Assembly (NCBI RefSeq): GCF_039539965.1
Contig: NZ_BAABED010000001.1
Span: 868,001 to 932,000 of the forward strand
Reading direction: 5' to 3'
DNA from: Arthrobacter methylotrophus
GTDB lineage: Bacteria; Actinomycetota; Actinomycetes; Actinomycetales; Micrococcaceae
DNA length: 64,000 bases
Part shown: positions 42,334 through 51,812 of the stretch, one piece after another
Numbering within the stretch: position 1 is the stretch's first letter
How the letters are laid out: each line of letters opens with the position of its first letter
Made by a program: the position numbers and the translations under genes
The notes under the pieces: model-generated
Database searches by the model: none
Seen by the model: the letters and a program-made list of their open reading frames with translations, nothing else
Told to the model about the DNA's origin: nothing

Positions 42334-43574
42334 GCGGCCGCCACTCCACCGGGCCCACCAGCCTCACCGAAGTCAATGAGGTCACCGAGGCCGGGCGCAT
42401 GGCTCCCAAAGAGTACGACGCCGTCCTCCTCGCCTCCTTCGGCGGACCCGAAGGCCAGGACGATGTCATTCCCTTCCTGCGCAATGTGACCCGCGGGCGC
42501 GGCATCCCGGATGAGCGCCTCGAAGAGGTATCCCACCACTACCGCGCATTCGGCGGCATCAGCCCCATCAACCAACAAAACAGGAACCTCAAGGCGGCGC
42601 TCGAGGCAGAGCTCGCTGGCCGCGGCATCAGCCTGCCGGTGTTGTGGGGCAACCGCAACTGGGACCCCTACATTCCGCAGACGCTCCAGGAAGCCTACGA
42701 CGCCGGCCATCGAAAGCTGCTGATGGTCACCACCAGCGTCTACTCCTGCTACTCCAGCTGCCGCCAATACCGGGAGGACATCGGCATCGCGCTGACGGAG
42801 AGCGGCCTTGACGGCAAACTCGAAGTAGACAAAATCCGCCAGTATTTCGACCACCCCGGCTTCGTCGAGCCCTTTGTGGAGGGAACTGCGGCAGGACTGG
42901 CGGAAGTCCAGCAAAAACTGGCCGAAGACGGCCTCCAGGACGCTCCGATCCACATCCTGTTTGCCACCCACTCCATTCCCACGCGTGATGCCGAAGCCGC
43001 GGGGCGTTCAGACGCCGAGCCGCGCGCTTTCGAGGAGGACTCGGCCTACGTGGCCCAGCACTTGGCCAACGGCGCCGAGGTCGTCCGGCGGGTCGAAGCG
43101 GAATCCGGACTCACCGCTCCGTGGTCCTTGGTGTACCAGTCCCGCTCCGGTGCGCCGCATGTTCCCTGGCTTGAGCCGGACATCAACGATGCCATCGAAG
43201 AGTTGGCCGGGCAGGGGATCAAGGGAGTCGTGATCGTTCCCCTCGGCTTCGTTTCCGACCACATGGAGGTGGTCTGGGACCTGGACACCGAGGCCCTGGA
43301 AACGTGCAAGAACCTCGGCCTCGCCGCCACCCGGGTACCCACCCCGGGAACGCACCGCACGTTCGTTTCCGGCCTCGCGGACCTCATTTGCGAGCGAACA
43401 GTGGCGAACTATATCGCCGAGCGTCCTGCCATGACGGGCCTGGGGCCGTGGTATGACGTCTGCCGGCCCGGCTGCTGCGCAAACTTCCGCGGAGAGAAGC
43501 CCACGATTGCGGGTGCGGACACCACCGTCGGCACCGGCCATGATGCGTACCCCGCAGGAGAAGGCGCGAAATGA
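42330..43574 (+). CDS. cpfC: Coproporphyrin III ferrochelatase
   Basis: CpfC (HemH) inserts iron into coproporphyrin III. The 414 residues show VLLASFGGPEGQDDVIPFLRNVTRG, HYRAFGGISPINQQN, the active-site block ILFATHSIP (catalytic His) and GVVIVPLGFVSDHMEVVWDLD with the partner Glu. Actinobacterial ferrochelatases carry a [2Fe-2S] cluster; the C-terminal CRPGCCANF and the internal YSCYSSCRQY hold plausible Cys ligands. A 20-residue N-terminal extension is variable. It is coupled by four-base overlaps to chdC before and hemC after. Confidence 0.93.
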   Translation: MSGRHSTGPTSLTEVNEVTEAGRMAPKEYDAVLLASFGGPEGQDDVIPFLRNVTRGRGIPDERLEEVSHHYRAFGGISPINQQNRNLKAALEAELAGRGISLPVLWGNRNWDPYIPQTLQEAYDAGHRKLLMVTTSVYSCYSSCRQYREDIGIALTESGLDGKLEVDKIRQYFDHPGFVEPFVEGTAAGLAEVQQKLAEDGLQDAPIHILFATHSIPTRDAEAAGRSDAEPRAFEEDSAYVAQHLANGAEVVRRVEAESGLTAPWSLVYQSRSGAPHVPWLEPDINDAIEELAGQGIKGVVIVPLGFVSDHMEVVWDLDTEALETCKNLGLAATRVPTPGTHRTFVSGLADLICERTVANYIAERPAMTGLGPWYDVCRPGCCANFRGEKPTIAGADTTVGTGHDAYPAGEGAK

Positions 43575-44572
43575 CGGTCCGGATCGGCACCCGCGCGAGC
43601 AAGCTTGCGCTCACCCAGAGCCAGCAGGCAGCGGATCAGCTCGCCGCCGTCGGGGGCTTTCCCGTGGAATTGGTGCGCGTCAGGACCGAAGGCGATGTAC
43701 GCACGGGCTCGCTCTCCAAGATGGGCGGCGCAGGCGTGTTCGTGGCCGCCCTTCGCGACGCGCTCCTGGACAACGCGTGCGACGTCGCGGTGCACTCCCT
43801 GAAGGACCTCCCCACGGGTGCGGCGCCGGGACTCACCATCGCCGCAACGCCCAAACGGGTCGATGTCCGGGACGCCCTCTGCGCCCGGGATGGCCTCAAG
43901 CTGGCGGATCTTCCGGCAGGCGCCAAAGTCGGTACCGGATCGCCGCGCCGCGCCGCACAATTGCGGGCCGCCCGTCCAGACCTCGACGTCATCGATATTC
44001 GCGGCAACGTGGATACCCGCTTGGGCCGCGTTCCAGGGCTGCCGGGGAACATCGACGACGCGTTGGTTCCCGGGAAGAGCGGCGACCTCGACGCCGTCGT
44101 GCTTGCTGCGGCGGGGCTGGAACGGATCGGCAGGCTCGACGTCGTGACTGAGTTCTTCGAAACGGACGTCATGCTCCCGGCCCCTGGACAAGGCTCGCTC
44201 GCGATCGAGTGCCGCACGGCCGATGCTCCGGGCACGGCCGGCTCCGCCGACGGTGCCCCCAACGCCCTAGCCCAGGCCCTGGCCGCGCTGAACGATGAGG
44301 ACACCCGACTGGCCGTCACCGCGGAACGCTCCGTCCTGGCGCGCCTCGAGGCCGGTTGTGCTGCCCCTGTGGGCGCCTACGCCTACCGCAAGGGCAGCAT
44401 GCTCTACCTGGAAGCTGTGGTCTGCGCCGTAGACGGCAGCAAGACCGTTCGCGAGAAGAAGGCGACGGACGGGCTCACGGAAGTGGGCGCCACGTTGCTG
44501 GGCATCGAAGTCGCCGAGCTCCTGCTTGCCGGGGGCGCCGCGGACATCGCAGATCTTGCCGCGTCACGATAG
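43571..44572 (+). CDS. hemC: Porphobilinogen deaminase (hydroxymethylbilane synthase)
   Basis: HemC links four porphobilinogens to hydroxymethylbilane. The 333 residues show RIGTRASKLALTQSQ, the VAVHSLKDLPT loop, GTGSPRRAAQL (Arg substrate binding), IRGNVDTRL and LPAPGQGSLAIECR. Cys263 in LEAGCAAPVGAYA carries the dipyrromethane cofactor. The length is slightly above the usual 310-320, owing to an inserted Ala/Gly-rich loop near residue 225. It overlaps cpfC by four bases; hemD starts 19 bases downstream with its own GGAGA. Confidence 0.94.
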   Translation: MTVRIGTRASKLALTQSQQAADQLAAVGGFPVELVRVRTEGDVRTGSLSKMGGAGVFVAALRDALLDNACDVAVHSLKDLPTGAAPGLTIAATPKRVDVRDALCARDGLKLADLPAGAKVGTGSPRRAAQLRAARPDLDVIDIRGNVDTRLGRVPGLPGNIDDALVPGKSGDLDAVVLAAAGLERIGRLDVVTEFFETDVMLPAPGQGSLAIECRTADAPGTAGSADGAPNALAQALAALNDEDTRLAVTAERSVLARLEAGCAAPVGAYAYRKGSMLYLEAVVCAVDGSKTVREKKATDGLTEVGATLLGIEVAELLLAGGAADIADLAASR

Positions 44573-44591
44573 CAGGAGCTGACAGGAGACC

Positions 44592-45485
44592 ATGGGGCGG
44601 CATAGCGCGGTGAAGTCCGGGGAGACCCGGGCCCTTGTCGGCGCCCGGGTCCTCGTGACGCGCAGCCCGGACCGTGCCGCCCCGCTCATCACTGCGCTGC
44701 GCGAGGCAGGGGCCGAACCGCTCCTGTTGCCGTTGATCGACTTCGAACGTGCCAGGGATCAGCACTCCCTCGAGGTTGCCTTGGACGCGCTCCGTGCAGG
44801 AGCGTACGGCTGGCTCGTGGTCAGCAGTATCACCACCGTGCGGGCCCTGAAGGAAAAAGCCGCCGAACGTCGTCTTGACCTGAGGGACATGATTCCGGAA
44901 TCGCTCAGGATCGCGACGATTGGCCCGTCGAGCCGGCGGGTCCTCGAAGCGGAGGGCGTTGCCGTGGACCTCGCGCCCGACGATGTCCAGTCGGCTGCGG
45001 GGCTGATTGCCGTCTGGCCGTCTGGCCCCGGCAATGTGCTCTTGCCGCAAGCGGACATCGCCGGCGCAGCGTTGGCGGCGGGGATTGAGGCCAAGGGCGC
45101 CGTGGTCCAAGCCGTCACGGCTTACCACACCGTGGAGTACCCGGCCGCCCCCGAACGCCGACTCACAGCTTCCCTCGCCGCGGCAAACGGCTGGCAGGCC
45201 GGGAGCGGATCCGGAGCGCCGGAACTCACTCCGGCAGCGGCCAAAGCCGAACTCGCCAGGGGCCGGCTCCACGCCGTCATCGCCGCCTCGCCCAGCGCCG
45301 CCCGGCGCATCCACGCCGCACTGGCACCGCTGCAGGACTGCCGCTTCATTGCGATCGGGCGCTCGACGGCGGCCGAGGCTGCTGCCCTCGGCATGCCGGT
45401 AGCGGCAACCGCCAAGGAACCCACCCCGGCAGGCATCGTGACTGCCCTACGCACCGTATTCGCCACCGAAGGGAACGAAAGTTGA
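44592..45485 (+). CDS. hemD: Uroporphyrinogen III synthase
   Basis: HemD cyclises hydroxymethylbilane with inversion of ring D. The sequence is poorly conserved in this family, but the pattern is clear: [33 protein letters not shown] at the N-terminus, [34 protein letters not shown], and the second half [12 protein letters not shown] with [25 protein letters not shown]. The 297 residues fit two similar lobes. ATG has ACAGGAGACC before it. The stop overlaps the hemB start as TTGA. Confidence 0.9.
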   Translation: MGRHSAVKSGETRALVGARVLVTRSPDRAAPLITALREAGAEPLLLPLIDFERARDQHSLEVALDALRAGAYGWLVVSSITTVRALKEKAAERRLDLRDMIPESLRIATIGPSSRRVLEAEGVAVDLAPDDVQSAAGLIAVWPSGPGNVLLPQADIAGAALAAGIEAKGAVVQAVTAYHTVEYPAAPERRLTASLAAANGWQAGSGSGAPELTPAAAKAELARGRLHAVIAASPSAARRIHAALAPLQDCRFIAIGRSTAAEAAALGMPVAATAKEPTPAGIVTALRTVFATEGNES

Positions 45486-46462
45486 GCTTTCCACACCACC
45501 GGCCCCGCCGGCTCCGCACCACCCCTGCCATGCGCAGGATGACGGCCGAACACCGCTTGGCGCCCGCCGACCTCATCCTGCCGGCCTTCATTCGCGAAGG
45601 ACTCAGCGAGCCGGCTCCAATCACGTCCATGCCCGGCGTTGTGCAGCACACCACCGATTCGCTCAAGCGCGCTGCTGTCGAAGCCGTGGATCTTGGCGTC
45701 AGCGGCATCATGCTGTTCGGGGTGCCCGCCGTCCGCGATGCCCGCGGCACAGCCTCCCTGGATCCCGATGGCGTGCTGAACAAGGCCATCCGCGACGTCC
45801 GTGCCGAGGTGGGCGATGACCTGGTGGTCATGGGCGACGTGTGCCTGGACGAATTCACGGACCACGGCCACTGCGGGGTCCTGGATGCCAACGGCTATGT
45901 GGACAACGACGCCACGCTGGAAATCTACGCCCAGATGGCCGTAGCGCAGGCCGACGCCGGTGCCCACGTCCTGGGGCCGTCCGGGATGATGGATGGCCAG
46001 ATCGCAGTGATTCGGCAAGCCCTCGAAGAGGCCGGACACCAGAACACCGCACTCCTGGCCTACGCGGCGAAATATGCCTCGGCCTTCTACGGTCCGTTCC
46101 GGGAGGCCGTGGATTCGCAGCTCAAAGGCGATCGCCGCACATACCAGATGGATGCGGCCAACCGTCGTGAGGCCATCATCGAAGTGGAACTCGACCTCGA
46201 AGAGGGCGCCGACATGGTGATGGTCAAGCCCGCGATGAGCTACCTCGACATCCTTGCGGACGTTGCGGCCATGAGCCCGGTTCCCGTGGCGGCCTACCAA
46301 ATCTCCGGTGAATACGCCATGATCGAAGCGGCCGCCGCGAACGGATGGATCGACCGACGGGGTGCCATCACAGAATCCGTGCTCGGCATCAAACGAGCCG
46401 GCGCCGACATGGTGCTGACGTACTGGGCCTCAGAGCTTGCCGGCTGGCTCAAGGAGTCCTGA
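45482..46462 (+). CDS. hemB: Delta-aminolevulinic acid dehydratase (porphobilinogen synthase)
   Basis: HemB condenses two aminolevulinates to porphobilinogen. In the 326 residues the two active-site lysines are Lys197 ([10 protein letters not shown]) and Lys249 ([13 protein letters not shown]). The metal site is intermediate: the block reads [14 protein letters not shown], with Cys121 and Cys131 of the zinc type but Asp123 where zinc enzymes have the middle Cys. Zinc or magnesium dependence therefore cannot be assigned. The TTG start overlaps the hemD stop, and the hemB TGA shares a base with the next ATG (TGATG). Confidence 0.93.
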   Translation: MSFPHHRPRRLRTTPAMRRMTAEHRLAPADLILPAFIREGLSEPAPITSMPGVVQHTTDSLKRAAVEAVDLGVSGIMLFGVPAVRDARGTASLDPDGVLNKAIRDVRAEVGDDLVVMGDVCLDEFTDHGHCGVLDANGYVDNDATLEIYAQMAVAQADAGAHVLGPSGMMDGQIAVIRQALEEAGHQNTALLAYAAKYASAFYGPFREAVDSQLKGDRRTYQMDAANRREAIIEVELDLEEGADMVMVKPAMSYLDILADVAAMSPVPVAAYQISGEYAMIEAAAANGWIDRRGAITESVLGIKRAGADMVLTYWASELAGWLKES

Positions 46463-47538
46463 TGACCGATTCCCCTTCCACTCCGACAGCCCCGGTCGGT
46501 CCCGCGGAAATCCTGCTCGGGCTGAATACCTTTGGTGACGCCGGCGTGGACGCCGAAGGAAATCCGAAACCGCATGCCCGGGTCCTACGGGAGCTGCTGG
46601 CCGAAGCCGAGCTGGCGGACGCCGTCGGACTTCATGCCTTTGGCGTGGGAGAGCATCACCGCCGCGACTTCGCCGTCTCGGCTCCCGAAGTGTTCCTTGC
46701 AGCCGCAGCCGCCCGGACATCGCGGATCAAACTCGGCTCGGCCGTCACCGTGCTCAGCTCTGACGACCCCATCCGGGTCTTCCAGCGCTTCGCCACCGTT
46801 GACGCGCTCTCCAACGGCCGGGCAGAAGTGATGCTGGGCCGTGGCTCGTTTGTGGAATCCTTCCCGTTGTTTGGCCTGGACCTCGCCGACTATGAAGTCC
46901 TGTTCGAGGAAAAGCTGGAACTCTTCGACAAGGTCCGGATGCAAAAGCCCGTGCATTGGGAGGGCCGCACCCGGCCGAACGTGCACGGGATGAGCGTCTT
47001 TCCGCCGCTGGAACACCACTTGCTGCCCACGTGGATCGGTGTGGGTGGCACTCCTGAATCGGTGCTGCGCTGCGCCCAATACGGCTACCCGATCATTTTT
47101 GCCATCATCGGCGGAGAACCGCGCCGTTTTGAACCGCTCGTGAAGCTCTACCGCGAGGCAATGGGCAAGTATGGGCACCCCATGCAGCAAATCGCCACGC
47201 ACTCGCCGGGGTATGTCGCTCCGAGCGATGAACAGGCCCGCGAGGAACTGTTCCCGCACTGGCTGGCCCAACGCAACCGGATTGGTGCCGAACGTGGCTG
47301 GGGGCCGGCCAGCAGGGGTGAGTTCGACGCCATGTGCGGCCCGGAAGGCGCCCTCTACGTTGGTTCCCCGGAAACCGTCGCTCGAAAGATCGTGCTGCTG
47401 AAGCAGAACCTCAGCGTGGACCGTTTCGACCTCAAATACAGCAATGGAACCCTGCCCCACGAATCCATGATGCGCTGCATAGAACTCTTCGGCACGGTGG
47501 TGGCCCCGTTGGTGGCCGAACTGCTTGCCGACGCCTGA
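46462..47538 (+). CDS. LLM class flavin-dependent oxidoreductase
   Basis: This 358-residue luciferase-like monooxygenase-fold protein probably uses FMN or F420. The frame opens at 46345, but ATG at 46462 shares a base with the hemB stop and begins the conserved protein (ILLGLNTFGDAG). Typical phrases are AVGLHAFGVGEHHRRDFAVSAPEVFLAAAAARTSRIKLGSAVTVLSSDDPIRVFQRFATVDALSNGRAEVMLGRGS, given here in part only as family text, and IGVGGTPESVLRCAQYG. Its tight coupling inside the heme operon is unusual: no step of the pathway is known to need it. The substrate is unknown. Confidence 0.85.
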   Translation: MTDSPSTPTAPVGPAEILLGLNTFGDAGVDAEGNPKPHARVLRELLAEAELADAVGLHAFGVGEHHRRDFAVSAPEVFLAAAAARTSRIKLGSAVTVLSSDDPIRVFQRFATVDALSNGRAEVMLGRGSFVESFPLFGLDLADYEVLFEEKLELFDKVRMQKPVHWEGRTRPNVHGMSVFPPLEHHLLPTWIGVGGTPESVLRCAQYGYPIIFAIIGGEPRRFEPLVKLYREAMGKYGHPMQQIATHSPGYVAPSDEQAREELFPHWLAQRNRIGAERGWGPASRGEFDAMCGPEGALYVGSPETVARKIVLLKQNLSVDRFDLKYSNGTLPHESMMRCIELFGTVVAPLVAELLADA

Positions 47539-47569
47539 AGGCGCCTGACCTGACCGAATCCCTGAAAGA

Positions 47570-48901
47570 ATGGACACCATGACTTCACACACCCCTGTCT
47601 CCGACGAGCTGTTCGACCGTGCCCGTTCCCTGATGCCCGGCGGCGTCAACTCGCCGGTACGCGCCTTCGGCTCCGTGGGCGGCACCCCGAAGTTCATGGT
47701 CTCCGCGCAGGGTCCCTACCTGACGGACGCGGACGGCCGCGAGTACGTGGACCTCGTTTGCTCCTGGGGGCCCGCGCTGCTGGGGCACGCCCATCCGGCC
47801 GTGCTGAAAGCCGTCCACGCAGCGGTGGACCGGGGGTTGTCGTTTGGCGCGTCGACGCCTGATGAAGCAAACCTCGCCGCGATCGTCAAGGAACGCGTCC
47901 CGGTCGTCGAACGCATCCGCATGGTGTCCACGGGAACTGAGGCCACCATGACTGCCGTCCGCTTGGCCCGGGGGTTCACCGATCGCAACCTGATCGTGAA
48001 GTTCGCGGGCTGCTACCACGGCCATCTCGATGGACTCCTGGCCGCCGCGGGCTCGGGCCTGGCGACCATGGCGCTGCCCGGTTCGGCTGGGGTCACCGCG
48101 GCGGCCGCTGCTGAGACCCTTGTGCTGCCGTACAACGACCTCGCTGCCGTGGAAGCGGCCTTCGCGGTTCACGGCAACAACATTGCGGCCGTCATCACCG
48201 AGGCTGCTCCCGCGAACATGGGGGTCGTCACCCCGAACGAAGGCTTCAACGAAGGACTGTCCCGCATTACCCGCGAACACGGCGCACTGTTGATCCTCGA
48301 CGAGGTGCTCACGGGCTTCCGCACCGGCTATGCAGGCTACTGGGGCCTGACCGGCCGCCAGGAAGGCTGGGCGCCGGACCTGCTGACCTTCGGCAAAGTC
48401 ATCGGCGGCGGGATGCCGACGGCGGCACTCGGTGGGCGTGCTGACGTCATGGACTATCTCGCGCCGCTTGGCCCGGTCTACCAGGCCGGTACCCTGTCCG
48501 GGAACCCCGTGGCGATGGCCGCCGGCGTCGCTACCCTGACGCTCGCGACGCCGGAGGTCTACAGCTACGTGGATGCCCGATCGTTGGAACTCTCTGCGGC
48601 GCTCTCATCTGCGCTTGACACCGCCGGCGTGGACCACTCGATCCAGCGCGCGGGGAACCTTTTCTCCGTGGCGTTCGGCACCTCGGCCAACGGAGTCCAC
48701 AACTACGCCGACGCCCAGGCCCAGGATGTCTTCCGCTACGCGCCCTTCTTCCACTCCATGCTGGACTCCGGCGTCTACCTGCCGCCGTCGGTCTTCGAAG
48801 CGTGGTTCCTGTCCGCAGCCCACGACGACGCCGCAATGAACAGGATCTTCGACGCGCTGCCGGCGGCAGCCAAGGCGGCCGCGGAGGCCAGCGCCGTGTA
48901 G
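47570..48901 (+). CDS. hemL: Glutamate-1-semialdehyde 2,1-aminomutase
   Basis: HemL (GsaM) converts glutamate 1-semialdehyde to 5-aminolevulinate, the step after HemA. It is a PLP enzyme of the class III aminotransferase fold, 443 residues: [13 protein letters not shown], the [18 protein letters not shown] block, [24 protein letters not shown] (PLP Asp) and [12 protein letters not shown] with the Schiff-base Lys276. An ATG three codons later (47579) is an alternative start. It lies 31 bases after the LLM gene, so it may end the heme operon. A hairpin follows the stop. Confidence 0.94.
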   Translation: MDTMTSHTPVSDELFDRARSLMPGGVNSPVRAFGSVGGTPKFMVSAQGPYLTDADGREYVDLVCSWGPALLGHAHPAVLKAVHAAVDRGLSFGASTPDEANLAAIVKERVPVVERIRMVSTGTEATMTAVRLARGFTDRNLIVKFAGCYHGHLDGLLAAAGSGLATMALPGSAGVTAAAAAETLVLPYNDLAAVEAAFAVHGNNIAAVITEAAPANMGVVTPNEGFNEGLSRITREHGALLILDEVLTGFRTGYAGYWGLTGRQEGWAPDLLTFGKVIGGGMPTAALGGRADVMDYLAPLGPVYQAGTLSGNPVAMAAGVATLTLATPEVYSYVDARSLELSAALSSALDTAGVDHSIQRAGNLFSVAFGTSANGVHNYADAQAQDVFRYAPFFHSMLDSGVYLPPSVFEAWFLSAAHDDAAMNRIFDALPAAAKAAAEASAV

Positions 48902-48922
48902 AGGCGCTTTCCCGATGTAATG

Positions 48923-48964
48923 CAGCCTGCTCCCCGCGCGTGCCTACGGGCCGGGAGCAGGCTG
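48923..48964 (+). promoter_or_regulatory. Hairpin covering the GH3 gene's ribosome binding site
   Basis: CAGCCTGCTCCC pairs perfectly with GGGAGCAGGCTG across an 18-base loop. The right arm contains the GGGAG ribosome binding site and the first base of the GTG start at 48964. It could be a hemL terminator without a T run, or it could control GH3 translation. Confidence 0.55.
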
Positions 48965-50268
48965 TGGGCAACGATCGAATCGACAAGGCGATGATTCATC
49001 TGCTCAAGCCGTCCAAAATTCCACTGCTTATCCTCACAGCGCTGGTGGCAGCGCTGTTTGCGGGCGTTGCGCGTTCCGATACCGCCGGACAAACGCCGGA
49101 TCCGGTGGCCGCACCGACTCCCGATCCCACATATTCGGCGTCGGCGATGGCCGCGCCATCGGGTTCCTCGGCTCCGAGCGATCGGACGCCGATTGCTCCT
49201 GCTAAGCCTCATGAGCTGCCGCCTCCTCCGCGCCCGACGCCGGAACAGCGGCTCGCGGCCCTGACCTTGGAGCAAAGGGTAGGGCAGTTGTTCATGGTCG
49301 CAGCCAAGGCTGACGGAAGCGATGCGGGGCCGGTGTCCGGTCTCCTGAACGATCACGTGGGCAACATCTACCTGGCCGGACGCAGCCAAGCAGGCGTCGC
49401 AGCAACGGCATCGCTCGTGGCGGAACTGAAGGCCGACATATCGCCGGCCGCAACGCGGGGGCTGCCGCTGTTTGTCGCGACGGACCAGGAAGGCGGCTCG
49501 GTCCAAGTCCTCAGGGGACCCGGGTTCCTGCCTATTCCTGCGGCCTTGGACCAAGCAAAGTCAAGCCCGGAACAACTTCGCGCCGACGCTCGGAGCTGGG
49601 GTAGCCAGTTGCTGCAGGCCGGGGTGAATGTTGACCTGGCGCCGGTGCTGGATACGGTTCCCAGCGCCGAATTCGCCCCATCGAACAAGCCGATCGGTGC
49701 CTTCCAACGCGAGTACGGTTACACCCCCGCCGCGGTCTCCGAGCAGGGGAACGCGATGGCGGCCGGGCTGCGGGACGCCGGGGTAGCGCCGGTGGTCAAG
49801 CACTTCCCCGGCATGGGACGCGTGAATCTGAACACGGACGTCAGCGCCAATGTCCACGACACCGAAACAACCCGGAGCGATCCGTACCTGGCGCCATTCC
49901 ACGCGGCAATTGCGGGCGGGGTCCGCTGGGTCATGGTCTCGAACGCGTACTACGACAAGATTGATCCAGACCACGTCGCTCCGTTCTCGCCCATCATCAT
50001 GCGCACCATGTTGCGGACCGACGCGGGATTCACCGGAATCATCGTGTCCGATGATCTCTGCGATGCCGTGCAGCTGTCGGCATGGAGCATGGGGGACCGG
50101 GCGACGAATTTCATCGGCGCAGGCGGGACCATGGTGCTGTGTGCAAACACAGCAGCCGTTCCGGTGATGTATGCCCAGGTCCTGCAGCGGGCGAAGACGG
50201 ATCCTGACTTCCGCAAGGCAGTGGATGCAGCAGCCCTGACCGTTCTCGAGGTCAAAACAGGGAAGTAG
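48964..50268 (+). CDS. Exported glycoside hydrolase family 3-like protein
   Basis: This 434-residue protein has an N-terminal membrane anchor or signal (IPLLILTALVAALFAGVA), a Pro/Ser-rich linker and a GH3 N-terminal TIM barrel: LTLEQRVGQLFMVAA, VATDQEGGSVQVLRGPG, GVNVDLAPVLDT, KHFPGMGRVNLNTD and VSDDLCDAVQL, whose Asp is the usual nucleophile. NagZ-like enzymes have KHFPGHG; here Met replaces the His. Activity on N-acetylglucosaminides of peptidoglycan is the usual role but is uncertain with that change. The frame opens at 48802; GTG 48964 has GGGAG at good spacing, and ATG 48991 is an alternative. Confidence 0.78.
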   Translation: MGNDRIDKAMIHLLKPSKIPLLILTALVAALFAGVARSDTAGQTPDPVAAPTPDPTYSASAMAAPSGSSAPSDRTPIAPAKPHELPPPPRPTPEQRLAALTLEQRVGQLFMVAAKADGSDAGPVSGLLNDHVGNIYLAGRSQAGVAATASLVAELKADISPAATRGLPLFVATDQEGGSVQVLRGPGFLPIPAALDQAKSSPEQLRADARSWGSQLLQAGVNVDLAPVLDTVPSAEFAPSNKPIGAFQREYGYTPAAVSEQGNAMAAGLRDAGVAPVVKHFPGMGRVNLNTDVSANVHDTETTRSDPYLAPFHAAIAGGVRWVMVSNAYYDKIDPDHVAPFSPIIMRTMLRTDAGFTGIIVSDDLCDAVQLSAWSMGDRATNFIGAGGTMVLCANTAAVPVMYAQVLQRAKTDPDFRKAVDAAALTVLEVKTGK

Positions 50269-50301
50269 CCGGGATGCCGGGATTCCCGTGGTGTTGAAGG
50301 A

Positions 50302-51039
50302 CTAGAGTACGTCCGAAAGGAAGCCCTTCAGACGATCGGTCCGGGGCGCGGAGAAGAGCTGTTCCGGTGAGCCTGTCTCCACAACGACCCCTGCGTCCAT
50401 GAACGTCACGGTGTCCGACACGTTCCTTGAGAAGCCCATCTCATGGGTCACCACCACCATGGTCATGCCGCCCTTGGCCAGCTCGGCCATGAGCGCCAGA
50501 ACGCCCTTGACGAGCTCAGGATCGAGGGCGGATGTTGCCTCGTCGAAGAACATGACCTCAGGCTTCATGGCCAGCGCCCGGGCAATGGCAACACGCTGCT
50601 GCTGCCCGCCGGAGAGATTCGCAGGCCGGGCATCGGCCTTGTGCTTGAGTCCCACGAGGTCCAGTTGCGCCAGGGCCTCTTCCCGTGCCTGGTCCTTGGG
50701 CATACCGCGCAGTTTGCGCAGGGCCAAGGAAACATTCTCCGCCACGGTCTTGTGCGGGAACAGGTTGAACTGCTGGAAAACCATGCCGATCCGCCGACGC
50801 AATTCATCCGGATTGTCCTTGAGCACTGAACGCCCGTCCAGCAGAATGTCCCCCTGCTCGGGTTCGATCAGCCGGTTCATGACCCGCAGGAGCGTGGACT
50901 TGCCTGAACCGGAGGGGCCTATCACGGAAGCCGTGGTGCCCTTCTCGACGTGCAGATCGATGCCGCGCAGGACACGGTTGGACCCGAAGGACAAGTGGAT
51001 GTTCTTTGCGGTCAGCGTTCCGGAAACGAACTCGCTCAT
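50302..51039 (-). CDS. Amino-acid ABC transporter ATP-binding protein (third system)
   Basis: The 245-residue ATPase has Walker [10 protein letters not shown], signature [15 protein letters not shown], Walker [13 protein letters not shown] (Ala replaces the usual Pro of DEPTSALD) and the switch His VVTHEMGFS. The ATG overlaps the permease stop by four bases. It ends a three-gene importer operon in the order binding protein, permease, ATPase, the same order as the second system but not coupled to any metabolic gene. The substrate is unknown. Confidence 0.9.
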   Translation of the reverse strand: MSEFVSGTLTAKNIHLSFGSNRVLRGIDLHVEKGTTASVIGPSGSGKSTLLRVMNRLIEPEQGDILLDGRSVLKDNPDELRRRIGMVFQQFNLFPHKTVAENVSLALRKLRGMPKDQAREEALAQLDLVGLKHKADARPANLSGGQQQRVAIARALAMKPEVMFFDEATSALDPELVKGVLALMAELAKGGMTMVVVTHEMGFSRNVSDTVTFMDAGVVVETGSPEQLFSAPRTDRLKGFLSDVL

Positions 51040-51800
51040 GCTTGGGCTCCCTTTCCGACGACGGCGGCAGCCTCGTCCGGTTCCTTCTTCTCGGGCCGGC
51101 CCGAGCGAAGACGGCGGTCAATCCAGTTCACGAAGTGCGTGAGCGGGATCGTCAATGCGAGGTAGAAGATGGCTGCGGCGACATACGGCGACAGGTTTCC
51201 ACTGTTGGACGCCGCGTCCTTGCCGATCTGGAAAATCTCGCGCTCTGCCGCCACGAGCCCCAAGGTGAAGAGGAGGGACGATTCCTTGATCAGGGCGATG
51301 AACTGGTTGACCAATGCGGGAAGGACCCGCCGGACTCCCTGGGGGACGACCACCAGGCGCATGGAAGCGCCATAGCCGAACCCCAGGGCCCGCGTTGCCT
51401 CGAGCTGTCCCTTGTCGACGCTCTGGATCCCGGAGCGGAAGATCTCGCCGATGTACGCCGCCGACATCAGGGACAGCGCCGCGATGGCCAGCGGGTAGGG
51501 GCTCGTGGAACCTGTCAGCTGCTTGATGATCGGGCCGAAGCCGAGGCCAATCACCAGGATGGTAAGGACCGGCGGGAGCCCCCGGAGGATATCGGTATAG
51601 ACGCGGGCGATCCACCGCGCCACTGCGTTCCGGGAGATCCCCATGAGGGCGAGCAGCATGCCGAGCACCGTTCCGATGACGCCGGATGTGACGGCCAAAA
51701 CGAGGGTGTTCGGCAGCCCGACGGCGAACATCTTGGGAAGGACTTCGCCGATCGCCTTCCAGTCGAGGAAGGTCTCAGAGAGCAGTTTGAGGATATCCAT
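51036..51800 (-). CDS. Amino-acid ABC transporter permease (third system)
   Basis: The 254 residues have about five membrane helices ([27 protein letters not shown] and similar) and the EAA loop [62 protein letters not shown] replaces the more common VRGTPLL phrase. A short Glu/Lys-rich tail follows the last helix. One permease per operon implies a homodimer. It lies 12 bases after the binding-protein gene. Confidence 0.88.
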   Translation of the reverse strand: MDILKLLSETFLDWKAIGEVLPKMFAVGLPNTLVLAVTSGVIGTVLGMLLALMGISRNAVARWIARVYTDILRGLPPVLTILVIGLGFGPIIKQLTGSTSPYPLAIAALSLMSAAYIGEIFRSGIQSVDKGQLEATRALGFGYGASMRLVVVPQGVRRVLPALVNQFIALIKESSLLFTLGLVAAEREIFQIGKDAASNSGNLSPYVAAAIFYLALTIPLTHFVNWIDRRLRSGRPEKKEPDEAAAVVGKGAQA

Positions 51801-51812
51801 GGAACGTCGGGC

